From contig NZ_NXGV01000001.1 in NCBI RefSeq assembly GCF_002407605.1, positions 1,836,076-1,900,075 on the forward strand: DNA of 64,000 bases. The letters are read 5' to 3'. Origin of the DNA: Marinobacter sp. ANT_B65. Its GTDB lineage: Bacteria; Pseudomonadota; Gammaproteobacteria; Pseudomonadales; Oleiphilaceae. The notes below the pieces were generated by a model, which was given only the letters and a program-made list of their open reading frames with translations, made no database searches and had not been told where the DNA came from. This document shows positions 17,402 to 25,464 of this stretch, in pieces. The translations under genes were made by a program, and so were the position numbers. Position 1 is the stretch's first letter. Each line of letters begins with the position of its first letter.

Positions 17402-19396
17402 TCAGCTGCTAACCGAAACCAGTCGGTATCGGCGCTGACTGACTTTCACCAGCGCCAGGGCAGGAAGTATCAGAGCGGCACTTGCCAACGATAACTGCAG
17501 GTTCGTCAAAGGCACAGGGCCACCGCCCGGAATGGCTAACAAAAGGCCACCAAGAATTAACGAAAGCCTCACAGGCCATTGAAGAACACCACCACGGGCC
17601 AGGTTACCGACACCCAGCAACCAACCCTGTATGGACCCCGCAATCAATACGACTCCTGCCAGAGCCTGCATTATGACGATGAGAACTTCATCCCAGCTAC
17701 CCTGGAAAATAAGCGCCGGATTCAGCACGAACAGGAAAGGGATAAAATAGATAACACTACCCAGTTTCATCGCCTGAAAGCCGGTTTCCATCGGCCGGGC
17801 ACCGGCAACGGTCGCAGCGGCAAATGCACCCAAGGCAACCGGAGGGGTAATGAAGCTGAGCATACCCCAGTACAGGATGAACAGATGAACCGCCAGAGGG
17901 TCCATGCCACCGCCGTTTATCAGGGCTGGCGCAAGCGCAACGGCCAGGAAAATATATGCGGCGGTCACTGTCATCCCTATTCCGAGAATGAAACTGGTCA
18001 GGGCTCCCATCAAAAGCAGCACCAATGTGTCGCCGCCAGCCAGGTAAATCAGATCATTGGCGATAGTGCCCGACAAACCGGTAACCGACAGAGCCCCCAC
18101 AAGCAACCCGACACCCGCCAGAATAGCGATAAGCTCAGCAAACAGCTTACCGGCATCAGAGAAGAAGTCTTTTACTTCCTGAAACCCCCAACGCTGTGTT
18201 GGCAGCACCTGATTGATAATCAGCAAAAGGGCTGTGGCATAGAAAGGTGCCGTCGCTTCCTGTCGCAGAAAAAACAGCATCCAGATCAGCAAAGCAAATA
18301 CAAAGATAAAGTACCAGCCTTCCTTGAGCGTATCCCGTATAGACGGCAAATCCTCTACGGGCAGCCCTTTCAGATCATGTCTGGCAGCATAGGCATCAAT
18401 CTGGATAAACAACCCGAGGAAATAGAGCACTGAGGGAACAACTGCCGCCAGGGCAATAGTTCCGTAGGGAATATTCAGGAATGCAGCCATTATGAAAGCC
18501 GTCGCACCCATTACCGGCGGCATAAGCACCCCACCGGTCGATGCACACGCCTCTACCCCCGCAGCATATGACTTGCTGAAGCCAACCCGACGCATAGCCG
18601 GAATAGACATAACTCCGGTTGTCATCACATTTGTAATGACGCTTCCGCTCATTGAGCCCATCAAACCGCTTGAAAAAACCGCAACTTTGGCTGGTCCGCC
18701 CCGAACATGCCCTAACAAGGCAAATGCAAGGTTAATAAAAAATCTGCCGCCACCGGTTTTCTGCAGCGCAACACCGAATAGCAAAAATCCGATAACGAGA
18801 TTCGCAAACGCCTGAAGAGGTATACCCATTATCCCTTCACGGCTCATAGAAAGGTAGATCGCCGTCTGTTCCGGCGTCGACGGGAATCCCTGGATAGGTC
18901 CCGGCACCACATCGGCAAAAATAGGATACACACTGGCTACAGCGACAATAATGGCTATGGGGAGTCCACCTGCTCGCCGGGTCGCTTCCACAACCGTGAT
19001 CCACAGCAGAAAGCTCATGACGACTGCATACTGAGGGGCGTCATACTCCCACCCGCGATCGAGAATCTGTTCCGCGTTAAATACAAAAAATCCACAAATT
19101 GCTGCCGAAGCAAAAAAGAACAGAACGTCATACCACGGCACTTTGCTTCTGGTGGAATAACGGTTCATTGGCCACAGAATAAAAACCAGGGGCAGCATAA
19201 GTGCCACAACCGTATAGAAAAACTGGCTTTCGACCTGAGTCACCAGATTTATCAACTGCAGGTTAAAAAGGTAGTCGATTGTAAGTAAGGTCAGGACCAG
19301 GGTGAAAAGGCGGGGAACCCACAACCACCCCCCCACCAAATGCCGGATACCGGACACAGCTTCACTGTCCAGATCGATTTCAGGCGTTTGCGTCAT
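17402..19396 (-). CDS. TRAP transporter, fused 4TM/12TM permease (TAXI type)
   Basis: 664-aa inner-membrane permease in which the small (DctQ-like) and large (DctM-like) TRAP subunits form one chain, as usual for TAXI-type systems. Hydrophobic segments run throughout; large-subunit motifs include GLMGSMSGSVITNVMTTG (about 250-267), GGVLMPPVMGATAFIMA (about 290-306) and FITPPVALGAFAAATVAG (about 515-532). It imports a solute captured by the binding protein encoded upstream on the same strand, using a sodium or proton gradient. The substrate is unknown. Confidence 0.93.
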   Translation of the reverse strand: MTQTPEIDLDSEAVSGIRHLVGGWLWVPRLFTLVLTLLTIDYLFNLQLINLVTQVESQFFYTVVALMLPLVFILWPMNRYSTRSKVPWYDVLFFFASAAICGFFVFNAEQILDRGWEYDAPQYAVVMSFLLWITVVEATRRAGGLPIAIIVAVASVYPIFADVVPGPIQGFPSTPEQTAIYLSMSREGIMGIPLQAFANLVIGFLLFGVALQKTGGGRFFINLAFALLGHVRGGPAKVAVFSSGLMGSMSGSVITNVMTTGVMSIPAMRRVGFSKSYAAGVEACASTGGVLMPPVMGATAFIMAAFLNIPYGTIALAAVVPSVLYFLGLFIQIDAYAARHDLKGLPVEDLPSIRDTLKEGWYFIFVFALLIWMLFFLRQEATAPFYATALLLIINQVLPTQRWGFQEVKDFFSDAGKLFAELIAILAGVGLLVGALSVTGLSGTIANDLIYLAGGDTLVLLLMGALTSFILGIGMTVTAAYIFLAVALAPALINGGGMDPLAVHLFILYWGMLSFITPPVALGAFAAATVAGARPMETGFQAMKLGSVIYFIPFLFVLNPALIFQGSWDEVLIVIMQALAGVVLIAGSIQGWLLGVGNLARGGVLQWPVRLSLILGGLLLAIPGGGPVPLTNLQLSLASAALILPALALVKVSQRRYRLVSVSS

Positions 19397-19465
19397 AATG
19401 CAGAAACTCCAGTCAGCGATTCAGGCGAGAGGTGAGCACACCTCCCGCCCGGGATGATTAGGAAA

Positions 19466-20620
19466 TCAGATAAAAATTGGGTTCATTCCCTCTGCTTCCA
19501 AAGCTGCAGCTCTCGCCTTCATCCATGCCGCGCGGAATTCATCTTCCGACTCAGGAGTGTCGCCGGACATAAACTCATCCCATGCACCCAGCAGGGTCTC
19601 CTGCCGAAGTACCAGCATGTCCTGGTGCTGCTGCATGGCATCAGTCCAGTGACCAATTTCCTTGTAGTACTCAACGACAGCATCGTGGAACGGAACTACC
19701 CACTGCATGTTCTGTTTGTCGAGCGCATAACCTGCGTTTCCGGGCGCCGCATCTTTGTACTTGTCATAATCTTCGGTAAAGACTTTTACCAGGCTCTTTA
19801 CCAGCGTTTTGTCTGTGTCGGCATTTGCAACAACGATAGGGTACGGGTAGCTGGCGCCAACCCAGGGATCATTCTTGTCGATTCCGGCGCCCAGCGTAAC
19901 CTCGTGCGGCTGGAAATAAGGTGCAACCTTTTTAAGCCGGGCCCAGCCCTCGGTGTCTTCCGGGTCCAGGGTCAACCAGCTGATACCCCGGGGACTGGCG
20001 GCAAGCTGCTGAGGCCCTCCGGCAACACTCACGGTGAAAGCGGTATCGCTCTGGCCGGCGATAACCCCTTCAAATGAACGGCCGTAACCCGGGAAGTCAA
20101 CGCGCTCAACGTCATCCCAGGTCAGGTCACCGAACGCGAGCATGGCTTCGGTCCCAAGATTATTCGCATCATCGCCACGCAGATAGGATACGCGCTTGCC
20201 TTTAAGGTCATAGGGCGTTTTAGCGCCAATATCCCCGGCGACAGCAATACTGAGACCGAAGTTGGCAATTGACGTAGTGACCACCCGGATGGGCTGGGGG
20301 CCCCAACTCTTATCCGCAAACAAAAGTACGCCCTCGGCACCGTAAAAAGCTGCAATACCACAGGCACACACAGGAACACGGTCCATTTTCAGGGGCGTCA
20401 TACGGGATACGTCATTCTCTCCGGGCAAAATCCTGAGAGATACGCCGTATTCGTTCTGGAGCAGATTACCAATAGATACCATCTGGCTGTACCCGGCCGA
20501 GCTGGTTCCATAAGCAGTTATGCCCAGGGTTTTGGGCAGTTCAACACCATCTGCGCCAAAGGCCATCACTGGAGTCATAGCCATAGCCAGGGCGAGCAGT
20601 CTTCTTTTGGGGCTAAACAT
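19466..20620 (-). CDS. TAXI family TRAP transporter solute-binding protein
   Basis: 384-aa periplasmic receptor of the TRAP importer. ATG 20620 is preferred over ATG 20629 because AAGGA lies 8 bases before it. The signal peptide is MFSPKRRLLALAMAMTPVMA, cleaved after AFGA. The mature start LGITAYGTSSAGYSQMVSIG and MDRVPVCACGIAAFYGAEGV fit TAXI proteins. Two cysteines in VCACG and the GVIAGQSDTAFTVSVAG segment are notable. TAXI receptors bind acidic compounds such as glutamate-like or dicarboxylic ligands; the ligand here is not predictable. The permease gene follows after 69 bases. Confidence 0.9.
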   Translation of the reverse strand: MFSPKRRLLALAMAMTPVMAFGADGVELPKTLGITAYGTSSAGYSQMVSIGNLLQNEYGVSLRILPGENDVSRMTPLKMDRVPVCACGIAAFYGAEGVLLFADKSWGPQPIRVVTTSIANFGLSIAVAGDIGAKTPYDLKGKRVSYLRGDDANNLGTEAMLAFGDLTWDDVERVDFPGYGRSFEGVIAGQSDTAFTVSVAGGPQQLAASPRGISWLTLDPEDTEGWARLKKVAPYFQPHEVTLGAGIDKNDPWVGASYPYPIVVANADTDKTLVKSLVKVFTEDYDKYKDAAPGNAGYALDKQNMQWVVPFHDAVVEYYKEIGHWTDAMQQHQDMLVLRQETLLGAWDEFMSGDTPESEDEFRAAWMKARAAALEAEGMNPIFI

Positions 20621-20920
20621 TTTCGTCATCCTTTTGTTAGTTTTTATATGCGGCGCGATTTCCGCTGTGCGGAATGCTGTTTTATTTGTACAATCGACTC
20701 TAAATGAATATTCGACAACATGTCAATTTCAAAACACTAAATAATTTTTCTATCAAAATCATGACAAACTGCGGAACTGGCCCCTTACATATTGAAAGTG
20801 AGGCAGGCAGGAAAAAGGTAAGGTTCATTTTGCATGAGAGATCAACGTACACTAACCGGCCAGCCCTCAATCATTGAGGCTTTTCCCAGAGGAACCCCTG
20901 GCTAAAACGGCATAATTCAG
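20621..20920. other. 300-base intergenic region between TAXI receptor and GNAT gene
   Basis: A+T-rich divergent promoter region. It holds one clear short palindrome, CCTCAATCATTGAGG at 20865-20879, about 40 bases before the GNAT start. It could be an operator or a small hairpin. No RNA gene or additional open frame with a ribosome binding site was recognised. Confidence 0.4.
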
Positions 20921-21370
20921 ATGAACCACTCTTTCAGAAAAGTAGAACCCGACGATATGGAGTGGCTTTACGAGCTGAACAAGGCGTCGTTCCTTGAGGT
21001 TGTGGTTCGCCAATTCGGAAACTGGGACGAAGCCTTCCAGCGAGAGATGTTTTTCGCCAAGTGGGCGCAACCACGGCAAGCCCGGATTATTGAAACAGAA
21101 ACGGGCCGGATCGGCGTTCTGATTTCAGAGCAGTTGGATGATTGCGACTGGCTGCACGAGATCCAGATTGATCCCGGCTATCAAGGGCGAGGCTTAGGGA
21201 CGATACTTCTTCAAAATCTGCTCACAAATGCCCGGTCAAGATGCGTACCACTTTGCCTTCAGGTATTACATGCAAACCAGAAGGCAAAGCGGTTGTATGA
21301 GCGGATGGGGTTTCGTGAGATCGAAAAACTGGAAAACCATTATCTGATGGAATCCAGGATGACCGACTAA
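20921..21370 (+). CDS. GNAT family N-acetyltransferase
   Basis: 149-aa acetyltransferase. The acetyl-CoA motif A is visible as IQIDPGYQGRGLGTILLQNL (about 86-105) with the R/Q-x-x-G-x-G/A core, and the C-terminal motif B as NQKAKRLYERMGFREIEKLENHYLM. The acceptor cannot be deduced. Single gene with divergent TAXI system and convergent SIP gene 6 bases away. Confidence 0.88.
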   Translation: MNHSFRKVEPDDMEWLYELNKASFLEVVVRQFGNWDEAFQREMFFAKWAQPRQARIIETETGRIGVLISEQLDDCDWLHEIQIDPGYQGRGLGTILLQNLLTNARSRCVPLCLQVLHANQKAKRLYERMGFREIEKLENHYLMESRMTD

Positions 21371-21376
21371 CCGGAA

Positions 21377-22117
21377 CTAGGCTGACTGCGCATCATCCTT
21401 TTTCGCAATTTTGTGCTGATCTTCGGTGCTGTTGATTTTCCAGTAACTCGATATATACAGATGGCTTTTCAGCACCTGGCGCTGCTTCTTGAAATATGTC
21501 CGTAGTGCACGCATGCTGTGAAATTCACAAGCCGTCCAGACCGCCGGCTGGCCAGGTAGCCAGCAAAGCTGCTCAACACGTTGCAGCAGAGCGCTGGAGT
21601 CACCATCCGGGGTGGCATTTATAACCCAGTGAATCTCAACATTCTCCGGATGCGGCAGCGGCTGAATGTCCGCCTCTGTTAACACTTCAAGAACCGCATA
21701 GCCACGTGCATCTTCAGGCAGCTGAGCAAGATTGACTGCGATTGCTGGCAAGGCAGTCATATCCCCCACCAGAAGGTACCAGTCCGCGTCTTTGTTGATC
21801 AGTTTTTTCGGCCCCGGCCCGCCCACGAGAATCTGGTCACCGGGTTTCGCATTGCGGCCCCATGCAGATGCCGGCCCGTCAGCAGCGTGAAGCACGAAAT
21901 CGACGTCTATCTCATCACTGCGCTGTCCGCTGACGGTATAGGTTCGCATCAGGGGTCGTGATTCCCCTTGCTGCGGAAAAATCAGTTTTATATAAGCGCT
22001 TTCCTGATCCTCCGGAAACGCGGCTAATTCCGAACCACCGAGGGTTACACGCAACATGTGCGGAGTGACATAAGCGGAGCGAATGACCTCCAGTGTTCTG
22101 GGTACAGGTTTCGACAT
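21377..22117 (-). CDS. Siderophore-interacting protein (FAD-dependent ferric-siderophore reductase)
   Basis: 246-aa cytoplasmic flavoprotein of the ViuB/YqjH type that releases iron by reducing ferric siderophores. FAD-binding motif RTYTVSGQRSDEIDVDFVLH at about 58-77, phosphate/NAD(P)H-domain segments NAKPGDQILVGGPGPKK and WYLLVGDMTALPAI (about 113-126), and the C-terminal WTACEFHSMRALRTYF. Its ATG overlaps the stop of the MarR gene by one base (TGATG), so regulator and reductase are coupled. No siderophore synthesis or TonB receptor gene is in view. Confidence 0.9.
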   Translation of the reverse strand: MSKPVPRTLEVIRSAYVTPHMLRVTLGGSELAAFPEDQESAYIKLIFPQQGESRPLMRTYTVSGQRSDEIDVDFVLHAADGPASAWGRNAKPGDQILVGGPGPKKLINKDADWYLLVGDMTALPAIAVNLAQLPEDARGYAVLEVLTEADIQPLPHPENVEIHWVINATPDGDSSALLQRVEQLCWLPGQPAVWTACEFHSMRALRTYFKKQRQVLKSHLYISSYWKINSTEDQHKIAKKDDAQSA

Positions 22118-22569
22118 CAGGAATCCCCCTTTTCTGTATCAGTAATCTGTTCCGCGCTGTCTGCCATGGTCTGACTGATGCGGAGGAAAAAGGCGAGCTC
22201 ATCTCTCTCCAGCCCGGCAGTCAGCTGTTGTACAGCCCACTCCTCCACGGCATCCAGTTTAGCCATCACTTTCAGGCCTTCAGGCGTGGGGGTCAGCAAC
22301 TGGCTGCGACGGTCCAGCGGGTTATCCGCCTTAACAATCAAGCTGGCTCCGATAAGGTCATTTAATGCGCGAGTGATCTGGGCCTTGTCCCGCTGCATAC
22401 GCCTGGCAATGGACTGGGGAGTAGCCTGGTGTTGCCGGCAGATGCATTTCAGCACCCGGATATGAGTGACAGGTAATTCAATATGGTGCCTCTGAATACC
22501 TTCACGAAGAAGATGAGTATATGCATGCATCAGCCGGTGCACGGCTTCGCTGAGTGATTTGTCTGGCAT
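22117..22569 (-). CDS. MarR family transcriptional regulator
   Basis: 150-aa winged-helix regulator: LPVTHIRVLKCICRQHQATP, then the recognition helix SIARRMQRDKAQITRALNDL and the wing LIVKADNPLDRRSQLLTPTPEG. Start taken at ATG 22569, with GGGG about 8 bases upstream. The frame stays open for another 104 codons upstream, but that part resembles no regulator domain and would cover the palindrome at 22615-22629. Likely controls itself and the siderophore-interacting protein gene, possibly in response to iron or an oxidant. Confidence 0.8.
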   Translation of the reverse strand: MPDKSLSEAVHRLMHAYTHLLREGIQRHHIELPVTHIRVLKCICRQHQATPQSIARRMQRDKAQITRALNDLIGASLIVKADNPLDRRSQLLTPTPEGLKVMAKLDAVEEWAVQQLTAGLERDELAFFLRISQTMADSAEQITDTEKGDS

Positions 22570-22614
22570 AAGCAACCCCGATATAGTTGACAGGAGCAAC
22601 CATACATAAAAATT

Positions 22615-22629
22615 GTTGACCCTGTCAAC
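22615..22629. promoter_or_regulatory. Palindrome, candidate MarR operator
   Basis: GTTGACCCTGTCAAC: perfect 6-bp arms around CCT, about 45 bases before the MarR ATG on the minus strand. A related half-site (GTTGACAGG) lies at 22586-22594. Size and place fit autoregulation by the MarR protein. Confidence 0.5.
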
Positions 22630-23010
22630 CAAACGCAGACTATCCTTAGATTGAGACCGGACACCTAGCGCCTGCACCCAGTTTCTGGAAGCTTCGCGGG
22701 ATGCTGTAGCTATGACCCCTGCCCCTGCCAGGGTTTTGGCCGCTCTTGTCGCACACGGCATTTTGCCCGATATCCACGTCCAGGGCCCTTGACGCGAGAA
22801 ACCTGCATCACTATCACCGATATTCGGCTTTGCAGGGGCACTTGCTCTGGTCTTTTCAATTACTTTTTTCAACTTGTCCATATCCGGAAAACTGAGTTCA
22901 ACCTGAAGGAATATCCGGTAGTCCGGCTAATAGGGTATCAGAACACCTGAACCTGGAGACCTTGATCATTTTTTGTACAAAGACTGCTATATGGATTTCT
23001 GTTATTAAAT

Positions 23011-23049
23011 TTGAGTAACCACTCAAATTGATATTGAACGATCACTCAA
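23011..23049. promoter_or_regulatory. Tandem palindromes, candidate TetR operator upstream of AhpD-like gene
   Basis: Two 16-bp elements, TTGAGTAACCACTCAA (23011-23026) and TTGAACGATCACTCAA (23034-23049), with a 7-base A+T-rich spacer and 23 bases centre to centre. The first is a perfect inverted repeat TTGAGT-N4-ACTCAA. The same pair with the same spacing recurs at 25351-25389 next to the TetR gene. Start codon of the AhpD-like gene is 47 bases downstream. Confidence 0.75.
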
Positions 23050-23096
23050 GTTCGGTTACAGTCAATTCCACTGAAACCTGCCTGAGGAAATATTTT

Positions 23097-23651
23097 ATGA
23101 CAAACTTTACTCTTCACGACAAAGAAAGCGCGCCCCAGGAAAGCCGGGCACTGCTCGAGAATTCCGAAAAGGCCATGGGCCGGATACCTGGTTTACATGC
23201 GGTTATGGCGGAAGCGCCCGGGCTGCTTGAAGGCTACCAACAGTTGCATAAGTTGTTCATGAACAGCAGTTTTGATGACGAGGAAGTTACCGTAGTCTGG
23301 CAAACCATCAATGTTGAAAACGCCTGCCACTACTGCGTCCCTGGCCACACGGGTATCGCCAAAGCAATGGGTGTTGATGACGCCATTACAGAAGCCCTGC
23401 GTAACGAGACCCCTCTCCCGACCGAGCGCCTGGAAGCTCTTCGTGACTTCACGCTCGCTATCGTACGAGGCCGGGGTAACGTTGACGACGCCGCTATAGA
23501 AGCCTTCCTGAACGCAGGGTTCACCAAGCGTCAGATTCTGGAAGTGATCCTTGGCACGGCTCAGAAGATCATGAGCAATTACACCAACCATCTCGCAAAC
23601 ACGCCGATAGACAGGGCGATGCAAAAGTATGAGTGGCATAAAGCTGACTAA
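23097..23651 (+). CDS. AhpD-like / carboxymuconolactone decarboxylase family protein
   Basis: 184-aa all-helical protein of the AhpD/CMD superfamily. The redox signature C77-H-Y-C80 with H84 (ENACHYCVPGH) is intact, which suggests thiol-based peroxidase or alkyl-hydroperoxide reductase support activity and not a lactone decarboxylase. ATG 23097 follows GAGGA by 8 bases. A GST gene follows about 90 bases downstream on the same strand. The tandem TetR-type operator just upstream predicts derepression by the ligand of the TetR protein at 24684. Confidence 0.85.
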   Translation: MTNFTLHDKESAPQESRALLENSEKAMGRIPGLHAVMAEAPGLLEGYQQLHKLFMNSSFDDEEVTVVWQTINVENACHYCVPGHTGIAKAMGVDDAITEALRNETPLPTERLEALRDFTLAIVRGRGNVDDAAIEAFLNAGFTKRQILEVILGTAQKIMSNYTNHLANTPIDRAMQKYEWHKAD

Positions 23652-23741
23652 TCAGTAAAAGTTCGCAAGCCGGTTTGCCAGGGCGTCAGCCTGATGCAGC
23701 TTTCCGGCTTTGAATCAGAAAACATCCAGGAGATCAGGGTT

Positions 23742-24617
23742 ATGTCGGACACCAAGCAGTATCAGCCACCCAAAATCTGGACTTGGGATGCAGAAAATGG
23801 CGGTGAATGGGCCAGCATTAACCGCCCCGTCGCCGGGCCTACACATGAAGCCCGGTTGCCCCGCGGAAAACATCCCCTGCAGATCTATTCAATGGGCACG
23901 CCCAATGGCCAGAAAGTCACTATCATGGCCGAAGAGCTACTTGCTGCAGGTGAAACCGGCGCAGAATACGATGCGCACCTGATCAGAATTGGCGAAGGCG
24001 ATCAGTTTTCATCTGGTTTCGTCGACATTAATCCGAACTCGAAAATTCCGGCCCTGTTTGATACCGAAACCGGACGCAGGGTTTTCGAGAGTGGTGCAAT
24101 CCTTCTCTATCTCGCTGAGAAGTTCGATCGCTTTCTGCCGAAAGATGCCGATGCACGCACTGAAGCACTGAACTGGCTGTTCTGGCTGCAAGGATCCGCT
24201 CCTTACCTGGGCGGTGGCTTTGGCCACTTTTATGCTTACGCACCTGAAAAGTTTGAGTACCCGATCGATCGCTTCACCATGGAAGTCAAACGCCAGCTGG
24301 ACGTGCTCGACAGGGAGTTGGCTGAACACCGTTTTCTGGGGGGAGATGAATACTCCATTGCAGATATCGCCACCTGGCCCTGGTACGGAAATCTGGTTCT
24401 GGGAGAAGCCTACGACGCAGCGGAGTTCCTGCAGGTAGAGAGCTACAAAAACGTACGCCGGTGGGCAACAGAAATTCTTGAGCGGCCGGCCGTTCAGCGT
24501 GGACGCATAGTAAACCGCACCAGAGGAAAACCCTCTGAGCAGTTGCATGAACGTCACGATGCTTCGGATTTCGATCTGAAAACGCAGGATAAACTGGCGC
24601 CAGAATCTACGGGCTGA
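23742..24617 (+). CDS. YghU-like glutathione S-transferase
   Basis: 291-aa glutathione transferase of the YghU/nu-class group. These proteins often have disulfide-bond reductase or organic-peroxide reductase activity. N-terminal thioredoxin fold (HPLQIYSMGTPNGQKVTIM, residues about 48-66; then NPNSKIPALFD and FESGAILLYLAEK) followed by a helical domain (NWLFWLQGSAPYLGGGFGHF; EYSIADIATWPWYG). Long N- and C-terminal extensions beyond the usual 200-aa GST are typical of YghU. ATG 23742 is preferred to the upstream frame because AGGAGA lies about 11 bases before it. Probable operon with the AhpD-like gene. Confidence 0.9.
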   Translation: MSDTKQYQPPKIWTWDAENGGEWASINRPVAGPTHEARLPRGKHPLQIYSMGTPNGQKVTIMAEELLAAGETGAEYDAHLIRIGEGDQFSSGFVDINPNSKIPALFDTETGRRVFESGAILLYLAEKFDRFLPKDADARTEALNWLFWLQGSAPYLGGGFGHFYAYAPEKFEYPIDRFTMEVKRQLDVLDRELAEHRFLGGDEYSIADIATWPWYGNLVLGEAYDAAEFLQVESYKNVRRWATEILERPAVQRGRIVNRTRGKPSEQLHERHDASDFDLKTQDKLAPESTG

Positions 24618-24683
24618 TCCCCGGTCTTAAACAGCCTGCTCTCTGCGCGAAAGCCATGAGAGCAGGCAGATACCCACAGAATG

Positions 24684-25304
24684 TCAGTGCATATGTGAAT
24701 CAGCACTACTATTGATGCGCAGTGCTTCCAGCGACTGTGCCATATCTTCTGCCAGGGCATGCACGGCTGCACTGCCTACATCACGCTGAGCAAAAGCCCG
24801 CAACCCCATTACTTCAGCCTGTAACCTGCGGCCAAGCCGGACCGGATCAAGCCCGCTATCCAGCTCTCCCATCTTTTGTGCATCGGCGAAACGTTCTACA
24901 AAACGCGCTTCCATACCAGCAAGCAAATCTTCGGCCTTGCTCCGGGCTGCATGTTCACGCTCACCTAACTCAAGCAGGCTTTTTACCAGCATGCATGCGC
25001 GACTTGGCAAATCCTGGTCGCAAAGCCCGCCAAGCCCGCGTAAATAAGCCGCAAGTCCCGCCAGCGGTGATTCGTGGGCGTGCAGAATACGCTCAAGGTT
25101 CTCCAGCCCCAGGCTGGCATAACGTTCAAGAGACTCCTGGAAAAGTCCGTCTTTGCTACCGAAGGTTGCGTAGATGCTGCCTGGTCGCATGTCGAGAGCT
25201 TTCTCCAGGTCCTTCAGTGAGGTGGCATGAAAGCCTTTCTGCCAGAACAGGTGCAGTGCCCGCTCCAGAGAATCCTGCCGATTGTGAATCATTGCTCGAG
25301 CCAT
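24684..25304 (-). CDS. TetR family transcriptional regulator
   Basis: 206-aa one-component repressor. N-terminal helix-turn-helix ALHLFWQKGFHATSLKDLEKALDM...GSIYATFGSKDGLF occupies about residues 15-60; the rest is a helical ligand and dimer domain with two cysteines (CDQDLPSRACMLV, about 97-109). It belongs to the AcrR/NemR-like branch with the GSIYATFGSKDGLF motif; members often sense electrophiles. Divergent from the haloacid dehalogenase gene with the double operator between them. Predicted repressor of its own gene, the dehalogenase and the AhpD-GST pair. Confidence 0.9.
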   Translation of the reverse strand: MARAMIHNRQDSLERALHLFWQKGFHATSLKDLEKALDMRPGSIYATFGSKDGLFQESLERYASLGLENLERILHAHESPLAGLAAYLRGLGGLCDQDLPSRACMLVKSLLELGEREHAARSKAEDLLAGMEARFVERFADAQKMGELDSGLDPVRLGRRLQAEVMGLRAFAQRDVGSAAVHALAEDMAQSLEALRINSSADSHMH

Positions 25305-25350
25305 GATTATTTCCAGTTTTCTGTACCGCGATACACCGCGGCAATAGAGT

Positions 25351-25389
25351 TTGAATGATTACTCAATTTTATATTGAGCAACCACTCAA
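25351..25389. promoter_or_regulatory. Tandem palindromes, candidate TetR operator in divergent promoter
   Basis: TTGAATGATTACTCAA (25351-25366) and TTGAGCAACCACTCAA (25374-25389), 7-base spacer, 23 bases centre to centre. All four copies in the window share the right half ACTCAA and left TTGA. The A+T-rich spacer (TATATT on plus, AATATA on minus) could carry a -10 element. It lies between the TetR start (25304) and the dehalogenase start (25465). Confidence 0.75.
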
Positions 25390-25464
25390 GTCCAGCTAGA
25401 GTCGTCGAATTGAACTATCATTCCGGCATTGACCTGCGTTCCGGAAACCGCCAGAGGATGTCCT

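Larger units (their letters stand above)
22570..23096. other. 527-base region upstream of MarR and AhpD-like genes
   Basis: Divergent control region. It contains the palindrome at 22615-22629 (near the MarR start) and the two tandem TetR-type palindromes at 23011-23049 (near the AhpD-like start). From about 22640 to 22930 the minus strand keeps an open frame continuous with MarR but without family similarity. I see no RNA gene or mobile element. Confidence 0.5.

Noticed and set aside
17579..18433. 284-codon plus-strand frame
   Set aside because: Lies opposite the TRAP permease, whose membrane helices and conserved motifs are clear; the reading is rich in Gln, His and Arg as expected of an antisense shadow.
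20865..20879. Palindrome CCTCAATCATTGAGG as a terminator or operator
   Set aside because: Only one copy, a one-base centre and no T-run; it does not share the TTGA-N2-N4-ACTCAA pattern of the TetR sites closely enough (CAAT/ATTG core differs). Mentioned in the gap entry only.
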